Source of the DNA: Sphingobium sp. SCG-1
Lineage (GTDB): Bacteria; Pseudomonadota; Alphaproteobacteria; Sphingomonadales; Sphingomonadaceae
Direction of reading: 5' to 3'
Assembly: GCF_002953135.1 (NCBI RefSeq)
Contig: NZ_CP026372.1
Span: 3,769,501-3,833,500 of the forward strand
Length of the DNA stretch: 64,000 nucleotides
Part shown: piece after piece, positions 35,949 to 44,762 of the stretch
Layout: each line of letters starts with the position of its first letter
How positions within the stretch are numbered: position 1 is the first letter of the stretch
Made by a program: the position numbers and the translations under genes
The notes under the pieces: generated by a model
The model's input: the letters and a program-made list of their open reading frames with translations, nothing else
Databases searched by the model: none
Told to the model about the DNA's origin: nothing

Positions 35949-36179
35949 TCCCTCCCCTTCCTGCTCAGATTATTTTTGCTTTTCAGCCTATCGCCGAAAT
36001 CTGTTGGACAGCTTATAGGAAGTAGACACTGAAAAGGTACAGGATTAATTTTGAAAGCGTAAAATTTCTCTTGAACCTGTCAGACCAATCCCCCTATGGT
36101 TGCGCTAACACGAGTCTTAGCTTGGGGCTGGTCCGCCCCTATAATATCCGCAAAAGCGGAGCACAGACGGGAGAGGAAG
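35949..36179. other. Divergent intergenic region, gntP side and LuxR side
   Basis: The gap between gntP and the small LuxR-type gene is 332 bp in all and holds only the leader frame. It is AT-richer than its surroundings around 35985-36075. I see no CCTAGG-type palindrome and no hairpin. The ribosome site GGGAGAGGAAG ends just before 36180. Confidence 0.5.
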
Positions 36180-36461
36180 ATGCGCATCGTGTCGAACCTG
36201 CATGACATTCTCGATCACCGCGATACCGGAAGTAGCCAACAGACCACTTCCGCCAAACTGACGCCCACACAAATGAAGGTGCTGCAGGGTGTTCATTCGG
36301 GCTTGCTGAACAAGCAAATAGCCTATGAACTTGGCATCGCCGAAGCCACGGTGAAGGTTCACATGACAGCCCTTATGCGCAAGCTGAACGTGCGCAATCG
36401 GACGCAAGCCGCTATCGCTGCGGATCGCCTCGTTCGCGGGATGCAAGGTATTGCCGCGTAA
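36180..36461 (+). CDS. Small LuxR-type HTH protein without receiver domain
   Basis: A 93-residue protein whose C-terminal two thirds is a GerE/LuxR DNA-binding domain (KLTPTQMKVLQGVHSGLLNK, YELGIAEATVKVHM, LMRKLNVRNRTQAAIAA). This matches the effector half of NarL/FixJ response regulators. The N-terminus (MRIVSNLHDILDHRD) is too short for a receiver domain, so phosphorylation control is absent. The start is the ATG directly after GGGAGAGGAAG; an upstream in-frame ATG has no such site. It lies 51 bp before the oxidoreductase-lactonase pair and may regulate it. A truncated response regulator is an alternative reading. Confidence 0.8.
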   Translation: MRIVSNLHDILDHRDTGSSQQTTSAKLTPTQMKVLQGVHSGLLNKQIAYELGIAEATVKVHMTALMRKLNVRNRTQAAIAADRLVRGMQGIAA

Positions 36462-36512
36462 TCTCCTGAACGGCAGTGCGCGTTGCCGGCTTTAAAATAG
36501 GAGGACTTTGCT

Positions 36513-37613
36513 ATGCTTATCGGTTCTCGACGGGAAATCCTCGGCGGTATAGGCGCGTTGGCCATAGGAAGCGGCGTGCCGGGGCGTGCCGTAGCCGCTC
36601 CCCGTAAGATCGGGTACGCCATAGTGGGCCTAGGTTCTTATGCGACGCGCCAGATCATGCCGAATTTCGCGGGGTGCGAGCATGCGCGTCTCGTTGCGCT
36701 GGTCAGCGGCACGCCCGCCAAGCTCGAACAATATGGTGCGGAGTATGGCATCCCGGCCACACACCGATACAGCTATGCCAATTATGATCGTATTCGTGAC
36801 AATTCGGATATCGACGTAGTTTATGTCGTTCTACCCAATAGCCTGCACGCGGAATACAGTATCCGGGCTGCTCGCGCAGGCAAGCACGTCATGTGCGAAA
36901 AGCCGATGGCTATATCGGTCGCCGAGTGCGAAGCAATGATCGCTGCGTGCCGCGAAGCAGGCACCAAGCTGATGATCGGCTATCGCTCCCGCTTCGAACC
37001 TTATAATCGCTTGGCTATCGATCTTGCCCGCCGCGCTCATGTCGGCCCCACCCGCTTCATCACGGCCGAACATGGCTTTCCGATCAAGCCGGGGCAGTGG
37101 CGGCTGGACCGGCCGCTGTCCGGCGGCGGATCGATGATGGATATCGGCATCTACAGCCTTAACGCCGCACGATATCTGGCTGGCGAGGAACCTGTGGAAG
37201 TAACGGCCGTAGAGACCACCGATCGTTCCGATCCCCGGTTCAAGACTGTCGAGGATCGCCTCAGCTTCGTCTTGCGTTTCCCGTCCGGTATTCAGGCGAC
37301 TTGCCTGTCGAGCTACAGTTCGGCGCACAACAGCTATCGCGTGATTGGAACGCAAGGCTGGATCGATATGGAACCGGCGACACCCTATGAAGGTCAATCC
37401 ATGCGAATCCGTAAAGACGGCGTAGTCGCACCGCGAACCCTACCTGCTTCCCCTAAGAACCAGTTTGCCGGGCAACTCGACCATCTTGCTGAATGCATCA
37501 TCGGAAATACTACACCGATCGTGTCCGGTGCCGAAGGGTTGGCCGATCTGCGCGTGATAGAGGCGATTTATCGATCCGCATCCGAACATCGCGCTGTTAC
37601 TATCAACGCATGA
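36513..37613 (+). CDS. Tat-exported Gfo/Idh/MocA oxidoreductase, glucose-fructose oxidoreductase-like
   Basis: A 366-residue NAD(P)-dependent oxidoreductase. The N-terminus SRREILGGIGALAIGSG is a twin-arginine signal ending near RAVAAP, so the enzyme is probably folded with its cofactor and exported. The Rossmann loop is VGLGSYATRQ. The catalytic Lys130 is in CEKPMA and Tyr214 in DIGIYSLNAARY, positions close to those of Zymomonas GFOR. GFOR oxidises glucose to gluconolactone while reducing fructose. The ATG follows AGGAGGA. The stop overlaps the start of the gluconolactonase gene (ATGA), which couples oxidation to lactone opening. Other aldoses, such as xylose or oligosaccharide ends, are possible substrates. 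Confidence 0.82.
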   Translation: MLIGSRREILGGIGALAIGSGVPGRAVAAPRKIGYAIVGLGSYATRQIMPNFAGCEHARLVALVSGTPAKLEQYGAEYGIPATHRYSYANYDRIRDNSDIDVVYVVLPNSLHAEYSIRAARAGKHVMCEKPMAISVAECEAMIAACREAGTKLMIGYRSRFEPYNRLAIDLARRAHVGPTRFITAEHGFPIKPGQWRLDRPLSGGGSMMDIGIYSLNAARYLAGEEPVEVTAVETTDRSDPRFKTVEDRLSFVLRFPSGIQATCLSSYSSAHNSYRVIGTQGWIDMEPATPYEGQSMRIRKDGVVAPRTLPASPKNQFAGQLDHLAECIIGNTTPIVSGAEGLADLRVIEAIYRSASEHRAVTINA

Positions 37614-38605
37614 TAACCCGCCGTGAAATGGTCGCCGGCATGGCAACATTGCCGCTGCTCCGGACCGGACCGGTCGATGCAGCAACGGCCACCCCTGCGA
37701 TCAGCCGCCTGGACCCGGCGCTCGACAAATTGATTGCGCCTGATGCCAGCGTAACCGTGCTTGCGCGCGGCTTTCGCTGGGCCGAGGGTCCGGTTTGGTC
37801 GGCCAAGGGGAATTTCCTCCTTTTTTCCGATCCGCCTGCCAACATCATTCACCGATGGAGCAGAGCGCAGGGTATTAGCCAATTTCTCAAGCCGTCAGGG
37901 CTGCAAACGCCGGTGCCGCCGGAAATTCGCGAAGCCGGAGCGAACGGATTGGCCTTCGACGATCAGGATCGGCTCGTGGTGGCAGACAGCGGATCACGCG
38001 CAATAGTCCGCATCGATCTTAGTTCCGGCAAGCGGACAACTCTTGCCGACCGGTTCGAGGGAAAGCGCTTCAACAGCCCGAACGATCTCGTCATGGCGCG
38101 CTCTGGCGCGATCTATTTCACTGATCCGCCCTATGGCCTTGCCGATGGTGACACTTCGCCGCTGCGAGAGCTGGATTTTTGCGGCCTCTACCGGCTGGCT
38201 CCGGATGGCAGCGTCGCCCTGCTCGACAGGCATCATCGGCCTAATGGGGTGGCCCTTTCTGCGAATGAGAGCATATTATATTTGGCGCTATCGGACGAGA
38301 AGCAGCCGGAGGTACTGGCCTATGCGCTGGACCCAAAGGGTATGCCCACGTCGCGCTCGCTGTTCCGCGACATGCGGCCGCAAAAGGCGGCGGGAGGTTC
38401 AGGATTGCCGGACGGCATCAAGGCCGGACCGACCGGGCACATTTTCGCCACTGGACCCGGCGGAGTTCATATCTGCACTGCACAAGGCGAGCTTCTGGGG
38501 ATCGTCAGCACGGGGAAAACCATTGCCAATTGCTGCCTCGGTGAGGATGGGAAAGCCCTGTTCATGACCTCCTCGGATATGCTGGCGGTCCTGCCGCTTT
38601 CCTGA
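37610..38605 (+). CDS. Tat-exported gluconolactonase (SMP-30 family)
   Basis: A 331-residue propeller enzyme with a twin-arginine signal (MITRREMVAGMATL). The metal triad is complete: Glu in FRWAEGPVW, Asn in FNSPNDLVMA and Asp in SGLPDGIKAG. This is the layout of active gluconolactonases, unlike the fused propellers nearby. The start overlaps the preceding oxidoreductase stop, so the two are translationally coupled and meet in the periplasm. The expected reaction is glucono-delta-lactone to gluconate, which GntP and GntK then take up and phosphorylate. I see no clear terminator after it. Confidence 0.88.
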   Translation: MITRREMVAGMATLPLLRTGPVDAATATPAISRLDPALDKLIAPDASVTVLARGFRWAEGPVWSAKGNFLLFSDPPANIIHRWSRAQGISQFLKPSGLQTPVPPEIREAGANGLAFDDQDRLVVADSGSRAIVRIDLSSGKRTTLADRFEGKRFNSPNDLVMARSGAIYFTDPPYGLADGDTSPLRELDFCGLYRLAPDGSVALLDRHHRPNGVALSANESILYLALSDEKQPEVLAYALDPKGMPTSRSLFRDMRPQKAAGGSGLPDGIKAGPTGHIFATGPGGVHICTAQGELLGIVSTGKTIANCCLGEDGKALFMTSSDMLAVLPLS

Positions 38606-38653
38606 AGGTCCGGAACCGTTTTCGGGAATAGCGGCTTATAGGCAGGTGCGCCT

Positions 38654-39406
38654 ATGATCTCGATGCCATCTGCGATCCACATCGGTTGTTCGGGCTGGAA
38701 CTACCGCCACTGGCGCGGTGCGTTCTATCCAGATCGCTTGCCGGTCAAGAAGTGGTTTTCGTTCTATGCGGAGCAATTTGACACCGTCGAGATCAACAAT
38801 AGCTTCTATCGTCTGCCCAAAGCTGAAACCTTCGATTCCTGGCGTCAACAAGCGCCGCCGGATTTCCAGTTTTCCGTAAAGGCCAACAGGTTCATCACTC
38901 AGGCGAAGAAGCTTAAGGATTGCGACGAGCCGCTGGCGCGCATGATCGTGCCGACGCGACATCTGGGCCAGACGCTTGGCCCAATCCTGTATCAGTTGCC
39001 GCCCATGCTGGGCCTAAACCTTGACCGGCTCGAAGCCTTTCTAAAGCTGCTGCCGGGCGACCTGCTCCATGTCTTCGAATTCCGAAACAGGAGTTGGTAC
39101 ACCAACGCCACGCTCGCGCTCCTCGATCGCTTCGGTGCAGGTTTCGTAGTGCATGACTTTCCCGAGACAGTCTCACCGCGCTGGGTCGCCGGGAAGCTCG
39201 TCTATGTTCGTTTCCACGGCGGCGTAGGGAAATATCATGGCCGCTATTCCGATAAGGCATTGCTGGACTGGAGCGACTGGATGATCTGCCAGGTACGCGC
39301 CGGACGATCGGTCTGGGCGTACTTCAACAATGACGTAGAGGCGGCTGCAATCAACGATGCGCTGACCTTGAAGGCGATGGTGCGACAGTCCGTCCCGGCC
39401 GCTTAA
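38654..39406 (+). CDS. DUF72 family protein (YecE-like)
   Basis: A 250-residue cytoplasmic TIM-barrel protein of the DUF72 family. Hallmarks are HIGCSGWNYRHWRGAFYP at the N-terminus, FDTVEINNSFYRLP, FSVKANRFITQAKKL, PILYQLPP, FEFRNRSW, YVRFHGGVGKYHGRYSD and AYFNNDVEAAAINDA. The biochemical role of the family is not established. It lies 48 bp after the gluconolactonase and could be co-transcribed, but DUF72 genes are scattered in many contexts, so no pathway role is claimed. Confidence 0.88.
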   Translation: MISMPSAIHIGCSGWNYRHWRGAFYPDRLPVKKWFSFYAEQFDTVEINNSFYRLPKAETFDSWRQQAPPDFQFSVKANRFITQAKKLKDCDEPLARMIVPTRHLGQTLGPILYQLPPMLGLNLDRLEAFLKLLPGDLLHVFEFRNRSWYTNATLALLDRFGAGFVVHDFPETVSPRWVAGKLVYVRFHGGVGKYHGRYSDKALLDWSDWMICQVRAGRSVWAYFNNDVEAAAINDALTLKAMVRQSVPAA

Positions 39407-39447
39407 GGGCAATGGCGTCCAAATCTGCCCAATGCGCGTGGGATTAG

Positions 39448-40133
39448 GCCATCGGTGAAGCGTGGCCGCGCAGCTTTGCGCAATATGGTCTCAGCCAGTC
39501 ATTGCCCATCGGCAAGCACTGGACAGTCGATGCTACCTACGACGCCAGCACCACGGTGCCGGGAGAGGTCCCGACAGGTGGCGTGGTGAACCCGCTGCAT
39601 CCGGTTGCATCGGGAGGTTCGCTTGGGCAAGGACAGTTAAACGGGGATTATCAGGCAGTAACCCTGGGCGGCACCTATCGCGCGGACAAATGGTCGTGGA
39701 ACGGCCGGGCGGAATTGCGGCGGGGCAGCGCGTCGATTATTGGGGTGCCACCAGCAATGTGTTGCGGACGCTCGGGGAAGGCAAGACGATTGCCGCCGGG
39801 TTGCGCTAATCCGAATTGACGGATCAGAGCGGCGCGAAGGCGACCTTCGGTTCTGCCACCGCAGCAATCGCCTACCGCCCGCTCGACAGCCGCTGGTCGA
39901 TGCTGGAACGCCTCGAAATACGCCATGATCGCGCGGACTCCGGCATTGCGGGCGACAACGTGCTGGGCGTTCCCACCTTTGCCGATGGAGGACAGCAGTC
40001 GACTCGCGCCGTGAACAACCTGGCGGTGAATTACCGGACCGGCAATGAAGGCGCGCGGCATGGGCTGGAAGCCAGCCTCTATTACGGTGCCAAATATGTG
40101 AGCGGCCGATTTGCGGATGAGCTCGGTATCTGA
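39448..40133 (+). pseudogene. Decayed fragment of a large outer-membrane/surface protein
   Basis: Homology-like coding sequence continues over about 690 bp in two frames. It begins right after a TAG with EAWPRSFAQYGLSQSLPIGK and continues to TYRADKWSWNGRAELRRG. There the sense shifts by one frame to QRVDYWGATSNVLRTLGEG, meets an in-frame TAA at 39807-39809, resumes as LTDQSGAKATFGSATAAIAY, and ends abruptly at YYGAKYVSGRFADELGI. The pattern of short beta-strand repeats resembles the C-terminal barrel region of very large sphingomonad surface proteins. Both ends are missing, so this is a remnant with one frameshift and one nonsense codon. Confidence 0.7.
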
Positions 40134-40268
40134 CGATGCAACTGAAGTTCGACCAACTCTCCCTCGGACAGGCCGCCCGTGCTTTTGGAGGGAGGGCACG
40201 GTGAGGAACGCATCTGGGGGCGAGAAAACGGTGCAGTTTCATTTCCGTATCCGCGCCCTCTGGAACAC

Positions 40269-40880
40269 TTATCTCCTGCCGAGGCCTTGCTCGATCAGCG
40301 CATTGGCGATGGCGGCGACTTCCGCCGGGTCGCGATCTTCGTCCCACACGCCGTAGCGCAGGCCCAGAAAGACGTTCATGCCCATGATGGCCCAGGCATG
40401 GACTTCATCGACTTCAACGCCGAGTTCTTCGCGCGCGAAAGCCTGACGCAGGCGCGTGGCCATGCGCGCCGCGGTGCTTTCATAGTGCAGGCGATAGGCG
40501 GCCTGATCGACGAATTCGGCCTCGTCAATGATGCGGTAGATTTCCTTGTGGGCGCGCGCGAATTCAAGGAAGCTCAGTAATCCCAGCCTTTCCGCGTCGA
40601 TGCCGTTGCGTGCCGTCGCGACGCGGGGGGCAACATGATCGCGCACCTGATCGGACATGTCGGCTACCAGCGCGCGAAAGATCGCGTCCTTGGTATCGAA
40701 ATAGGTATAGAAGCTGCCTAGCGCACAGCCCGCGCGCCGTGTGATCCCACTGATCGACCCTTCGTGGAAACCTTTTTCGGCGAATTCCTGCGTTGCGGCC
40801 TCCAACAAAGCGCGCCGCGTACGTTCGCCTCTGGCGGTGCGAGGGATCTTGTCATCCCGATCCGGTGCCGATCCTGTCAT
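40269..40880 (-). CDS. TetR-family transcriptional regulator
   Basis: A 203-residue TetR regulator. The N-terminal helix-turn-helix (RRALLEAATQEFAEKGFHEG, ISGITRRAGCALGSFYTYF, DTKDAIFRALVADM) is well conserved, followed by an all-helical ligand domain. It is divergent from the TonB receptor at 41.0 kb. A long inverted repeat, TGAAAGTTG-GTT-CAACTTTCA at 40951-40971, lies between them and is a natural operator for autoregulation and control of the receptor-MFS pair. The ligand is unknown. Confidence 0.9.
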   Translation of the reverse strand: MTGSAPDRDDKIPRTARGERTRRALLEAATQEFAEKGFHEGSISGITRRAGCALGSFYTYFDTKDAIFRALVADMSDQVRDHVAPRVATARNGIDAERLGLLSFLEFARAHKEIYRIIDEAEFVDQAAYRLHYESTAARMATRLRQAFAREELGVEVDEVHAWAIMGMNVFLGLRYGVWDEDRDPAEVAAIANALIEQGLGRR

Positions 40881-40950
40881 GGCATTTCCCCTCCGCCGCG
40901 CGTCTCTTAGCGCATTTCTTCGCTCTTGTCGTTCGGCTCATATTTCAAGT

Positions 40951-40971
40951 TGAAAGTTGGTTCAACTTTCA
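40951..40971. promoter_or_regulatory. Inverted-repeat operator between TetR gene and TonB receptor
   Basis: Two perfect 9-base arms (TGAAAGTTG and CAACTTTCA) are separated by GTT. The site is 70 bp before the TetR start and 65 bp before the receptor start, the usual position for a TetR operator. Confidence 0.7.
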
Positions 40972-41036
40972 TTATCGATTCTACAGAGCAATTCGGCAGC
41001 CCGGCTCACGGGTGCCTTTCAGGAGAGGAAATCACC

Positions 41037-43343
41037 ATGACGGCCCGCCTCAGCTATCGCGCCATCGTTCTCGCTTCCGCTGCATGGAGCAGCTTTGCCG
41101 TCCTACCCGCTTATGCGCAGGATCAGGCGCCCGTCGCGGATGAAGGAGGTGACATTGTCGTCACCGCACGCCGCCGTGAGGAAAGCCTGCTCGACGTGCC
41201 GATCGCCGTCAGCGCGTTCTCTGGCGAGGCGCTGGAGCGTAGCGGCGCGATCGACATTACGGACATCTCCAATGTCACCCCCAACACGACGCTGGAAAAT
41301 TCGCGCGGCACCAATTCCACGCTGACCGCCTTCATTCGCGGCGTGGGTCAGCAAGATCCTGTGCCCGGTTTCGAAGCTGGGATCGGCATCTATCTCGACG
41401 ACGTTTATCTCAATCGTCCGCAGGCCGCCGTGCTGGACATCTACGAAGTGGAGCGGATCGAGGTGCTACGCGGGCCGCAGGGAACGCTTTACGGCCGCAA
41501 CACGATCGGCGGCGCAGTGAAATACGTGACGAAAGCATTGCCCAATGAGTTTCAGCTTAAGCTGCGCGGCACCTATGGCAGCTATGACCAGGCCGATGGC
41601 GTTCTGACTGTCAGCACACCCATCAACGACATGATCCGGGTCGGCGGATCGGTGGCGCGACTGTCGCGCGGCGGCTTTGGCGACAACATCAATCTTGGCA
41701 TCGAGAATTACAACAAGGATGTCTGGGCCGGGCGCGGCACCGTGGAGTTCGGCGGCAACGGCCAGCCGGTCCTGATCCGCATCTCCGGCGACTACAGCCG
41801 CGACAAGTCCAACGCCCGCAACGGCCACCGCCTGATCCCCGGCCTGATTTCCGGTGCGCCGGTGCTGGACGATGTTTACGACACGCGCGCTGGTCTCAAC
41901 AACCCGAAGCAGGACATCGAGGCATACGGCCTTGCGATGAACATCTCGGCGCAACTGACGGACCGGTTCACGCTGCGTTCGATCAGCGCATGGCGGAAGG
42001 ATACAAGCTTCACACCCATCGACTTCGACGCGCTGCCCGCCGTGGATGTCGACGTGCCCGCTGTCTATCGCAACGAGCAGATCAGCCAGGAATTCCAGCT
42101 TCTCTATGAGAGCGACAAGCTAAATGGCTTGCTCGGCTTTTATTATCTGGACGCGACCGCCTCAACTTCGTTCGACGTGCTGCTTGGCCTGACCGGCGCA
42201 ACGATCGGCGTACCGGGTCTCAACGGCTATACCGCTGGCGACGTGCGCACCGACACATGGTCGGTATTCGGCGATTTTACCTTCGACTTCACCGACCAGT
42301 TCAGTTTGTCGGTGGGTGGTCGGTACACCAATGATAAGCGGAAGGCTTTCATCCTGAAGCAAAACCGGGCGACGGGCACCTCTCCGGAGTTTGGCGGCAT
42401 CACACCCATCGTGCTCGCGACAGCCACCAATTTCGAAGGCGAGCGCACCTTCAAGGAATTCACGCCCCGCGCTTCGTTGAGCTTCAAGCCAGTCGATGAC
42501 CAGTTGATCTATGCCTCCTATTCCAAAGGCTTCAAGGGCGGCGGTTTCGATCCGCGCGGCTCTGGCACGTCCGCGCCCGACAGCAATGGCGATGGCACGC
42601 GCAGCTATCAGGAAATATTCGACTTCCTGTCATTCGATCCCGAGAAGGTCGATAGCTACGAGCTTGGATATAAGGGCGCATTGTTCGACCGCCGCCTGAG
42701 CCTCAGCATCGCGGGCTTCTACGCGAACTACAAGGATGTGCAGATTCCCGGCTCGGTCGGTTGTACCGTGGGCGGCGTGCAAAGCTTCTGCGGCATCACC
42801 ACCAATGCCGCGAAGGCCGATATCAAGGGTGTCGAGGTGGAAGCCAATGCCCTGCTGGCGCGCGACTTCGCAGGGGCCGGATCGTCGCTGCGCGTGCTTG
42901 GCGCGCTGGGCTATGTCGATGCGAAGTACAAGCGGTTCATCGGCCCCACCGGCACCGACGTTTCCGATGTGCGCACGTTCCAGAACACGCCCAAATGGAC
43001 GGTCTCTGGCACGCTGAACGCGGGTATTCCGCTTGGCGATGGAGGGATCGATTTCTCCACTACTCTTTCCTACCGCAGCCTGACGCACCAGTTCGAGATT
43101 CCCATTCCGGCACTCGACCAGCCCGGCTATGCACTGTGGGACGCCAGCATCGTCTGGCATTCGGCCAATGACCGGTATTCCCTCGGCCTGCATGGCAAGA
43201 ACCTGACCGACAAGCAGTACATCACGTCGGGGTACAATTATCAGTCCGCGACCGGGGTCTCGACGCTGGGCCGTGAGGGCGTGCTGACGGCGTTCTACGG
43301 TAATCCCCGGCAGGTGTTCGTGACGGCGGGCCTGAAGTTCTGA
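41037..43343 (+). CDS. TonB-dependent receptor, TetR-linked
   Basis: A 768-residue outer-membrane receptor, shorter than the three other receptors of the window. The start is an ATG after AGGAGAGGA; a longer frame upstream covers the operator and is rejected. The signal peptide ends at VLPAYAQ. The TonB-box-like segment is GDIVVTARRREESLLDVPIAVS, written here as adjoining motifs GDIVVTARR and EESLLDVP. The plug has FIRGVGQQDP and EVLRGPQGTLYGRNTIGGAV, and the barrel ends QVFVTAGLKF. This layout is that of the large sphingomonad FecA/aromatic-type group. The substrate is unknown; the paired MFS transporter suggests uptake of a small organic compound. Confidence 0.9.
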   Translation: MTARLSYRAIVLASAAWSSFAVLPAYAQDQAPVADEGGDIVVTARRREESLLDVPIAVSAFSGEALERSGAIDITDISNVTPNTTLENSRGTNSTLTAFIRGVGQQDPVPGFEAGIGIYLDDVYLNRPQAAVLDIYEVERIEVLRGPQGTLYGRNTIGGAVKYVTKALPNEFQLKLRGTYGSYDQADGVLTVSTPINDMIRVGGSVARLSRGGFGDNINLGIENYNKDVWAGRGTVEFGGNGQPVLIRISGDYSRDKSNARNGHRLIPGLISGAPVLDDVYDTRAGLNNPKQDIEAYGLAMNISAQLTDRFTLRSISAWRKDTSFTPIDFDALPAVDVDVPAVYRNEQISQEFQLLYESDKLNGLLGFYYLDATASTSFDVLLGLTGATIGVPGLNGYTAGDVRTDTWSVFGDFTFDFTDQFSLSVGGRYTNDKRKAFILKQNRATGTSPEFGGITPIVLATATNFEGERTFKEFTPRASLSFKPVDDQLIYASYSKGFKGGGFDPRGSGTSAPDSNGDGTRSYQEIFDFLSFDPEKVDSYELGYKGALFDRRLSLSIAGFYANYKDVQIPGSVGCTVGGVQSFCGITTNAAKADIKGVEVEANALLARDFAGAGSSLRVLGALGYVDAKYKRFIGPTGTDVSDVRTFQNTPKWTVSGTLNAGIPLGDGGIDFSTTLSYRSLTHQFEIPIPALDQPGYALWDASIVWHSANDRYSLGLHGKNLTDKQYITSGYNYQSATGVSTLGREGVLTAFYGNPRQVFVTAGLKF

Positions 43344-43434
43344 TCCGTCATGCTCGCCAGACCGGAAACGTTGATCTACGGCTTCCGTTCGCTTTCGTGT
43401 TGCGCGAAGCCTCACCCAACCGGACGGATATGAT

Positions 43435-44691
43435 ATGACGACGGCATCTGCTCCCTACCCCGCCCGACGCGGCGTCGTGCTGGCGATGCTGTTGCTGGTG
43501 TACACGTTCAACTTCCTCGACCGGCAGATCCTTGGCATCCTTGCCGGGCCGATCAAGGCGGAGTTGGGGCTGAGCGATACGCAGCTCGGCGCGCTGGGTG
43601 GCATTGCTTTCGCGTTGCTCTACTCGACGCTGGCGATCCCGCTGGCGTTGCTGGCGGATCGCACCAGCCGGACGTGGGTCATCACCGTGTCGCTGGCGAT
43701 ATGGAGCGGCTTCACTGCGCTATGCGGCGTGGCGAGCAGCTTCTGGCAGATGTTCGCCTTCCGGGTGGGCGTCGGCATAGGCGAAGCGGGGGGCGTCGCG
43801 CCGTCCTACGCAGTGATTTCGGCCACGTTTCCGCAGGAACAGCGCGCTCGCGCCTTATCGATCTATTCTCTGGGTATTCCGTTGGGATCAGCGGGCGGCG
43901 TGTTACTGGGCGGGTATATTGCGCAGGCCGTGGAATGGCGGACGGCTTTCATCGTCGTGGGCGTGCTCGGCTTGCTGATCGCGCCGATCTTCCGGTTCGT
44001 AGTGCGCGAACCTGTGCGGCCAGCAGCGGAAGCGAATGCCGCGCCGGTGTCTGCGGTCTTCGGCATTTTAGCCGCGAAACGCAGCTTCTGGTTCCTGGCG
44101 CTCGGCGCGGCGTGCAGTTCGATGTGCGGCTATGGCGTCGCGTTCTGGCTTCCAAGCCTGCTGATGCGCAGCTTCGGCCTCAATATCCTTGGCGCGGGAC
44201 AGTTCCTGGGCGCATTGCTGCTGCTCGGTGGAGTAGCGGGCGTTCTGCTGGGCGGTTGGTTAGGCGACAAGATGGGCGGACGCGACAAGGCTGCCTATGC
44301 ATGGGTTCCGGCGGTTAGCTATGTCGTGGGTATGCCGTTGTTCGTCATCGGCGTCTTGTCTGGCAGCGCGACTTTCGCCTTCCTGCTCTTCCTGATCCCG
44401 CAGGCGCTCGTCTATGTCTGGCTGGGTCCGGTGCTGACTGCGGTACAGCATCTCGTCCCGGCGCATATGCGGGCGAGCGCGGCCGCCTGTTTCCTGCTCA
44501 TCAACAATCTGGTGGGATTGGGATTGGGGTCGTGGAGCGTTGGCGCGCTTTCCGACGCATTGACGCCGTCTTTCGGCGTGGAAGCATTGCGCTATGCGAT
44601 TGTGGCGGCGCTGGGCTTCTACCTGCTCGCGGGCTTTTTCATGGCCTTGGCGGGCAAGCATTTGCGCCGGGATTGGGTGGAGGCGGCTTAA
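43435..44691 (+). CDS. MFS transporter, spinster-like group
   Basis: A 418-residue inner-membrane transporter with about 12 helices. FNFLDRQILGILAGPIKAEL in helix 1, ALLADRTSRTWVI after helix 2 and GVGIGEAGGVAPSYAVIS in helix 4 are typical of a sphingomonad group often paired with TonB receptors. It follows the receptor after 91 bp on the same strand, so the two probably move the same unknown compound across outer and inner membranes. The gene ends convergently with the arabinonate dehydratase. Confidence 0.85.
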   Translation: MTTASAPYPARRGVVLAMLLLVYTFNFLDRQILGILAGPIKAELGLSDTQLGALGGIAFALLYSTLAIPLALLADRTSRTWVITVSLAIWSGFTALCGVASSFWQMFAFRVGVGIGEAGGVAPSYAVISATFPQEQRARALSIYSLGIPLGSAGGVLLGGYIAQAVEWRTAFIVVGVLGLLIAPIFRFVVREPVRPAAEANAAPVSAVFGILAAKRSFWFLALGAACSSMCGYGVAFWLPSLLMRSFGLNILGAGQFLGALLLLGGVAGVLLGGWLGDKMGGRDKAAYAWVPAVSYVVGMPLFVIGVLSGSATFAFLLFLIPQALVYVWLGPVLTAVQHLVPAHMRASAAACFLLINNLVGLGLGSWSVGALSDALTPSFGVEALRYAIVAALGFYLLAGFFMALAGKHLRRDWVEAA

Positions 44692-44725
44692 CCACCGAGC
44701 GGCGTCGGCTTGCCTAGGCGTACGT

Positions 44726-44762
44726 AAAAGGCCGCCCCCCCCCGATCATGCTTATGCCTTTT
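44726..44762. terminator. Hairpin with poly-C loop between convergent genes
   Basis: AAAAGGC and GCCTTTT can pair (7 bp) around a 23-base loop that includes nine consecutive C at 44735-44743. It lies between the convergent MFS and dehydratase genes and overlaps the stop codon of the latter. The large loop makes it a weak terminator candidate. Confidence 0.35.

Noticed and set aside
44712..44719. GCCTAGGC palindrome as a further copy of the CCTAGG operator
   Set aside because: It lacks the flanking CGA/TCG of the two operator copies and lies downstream of both neighbouring genes.
44735..44743. Run of nine C as a phase-variation tract
   Set aside because: It lies between convergent stops, not in a coding or promoter region, so slippage would have no obvious effect.
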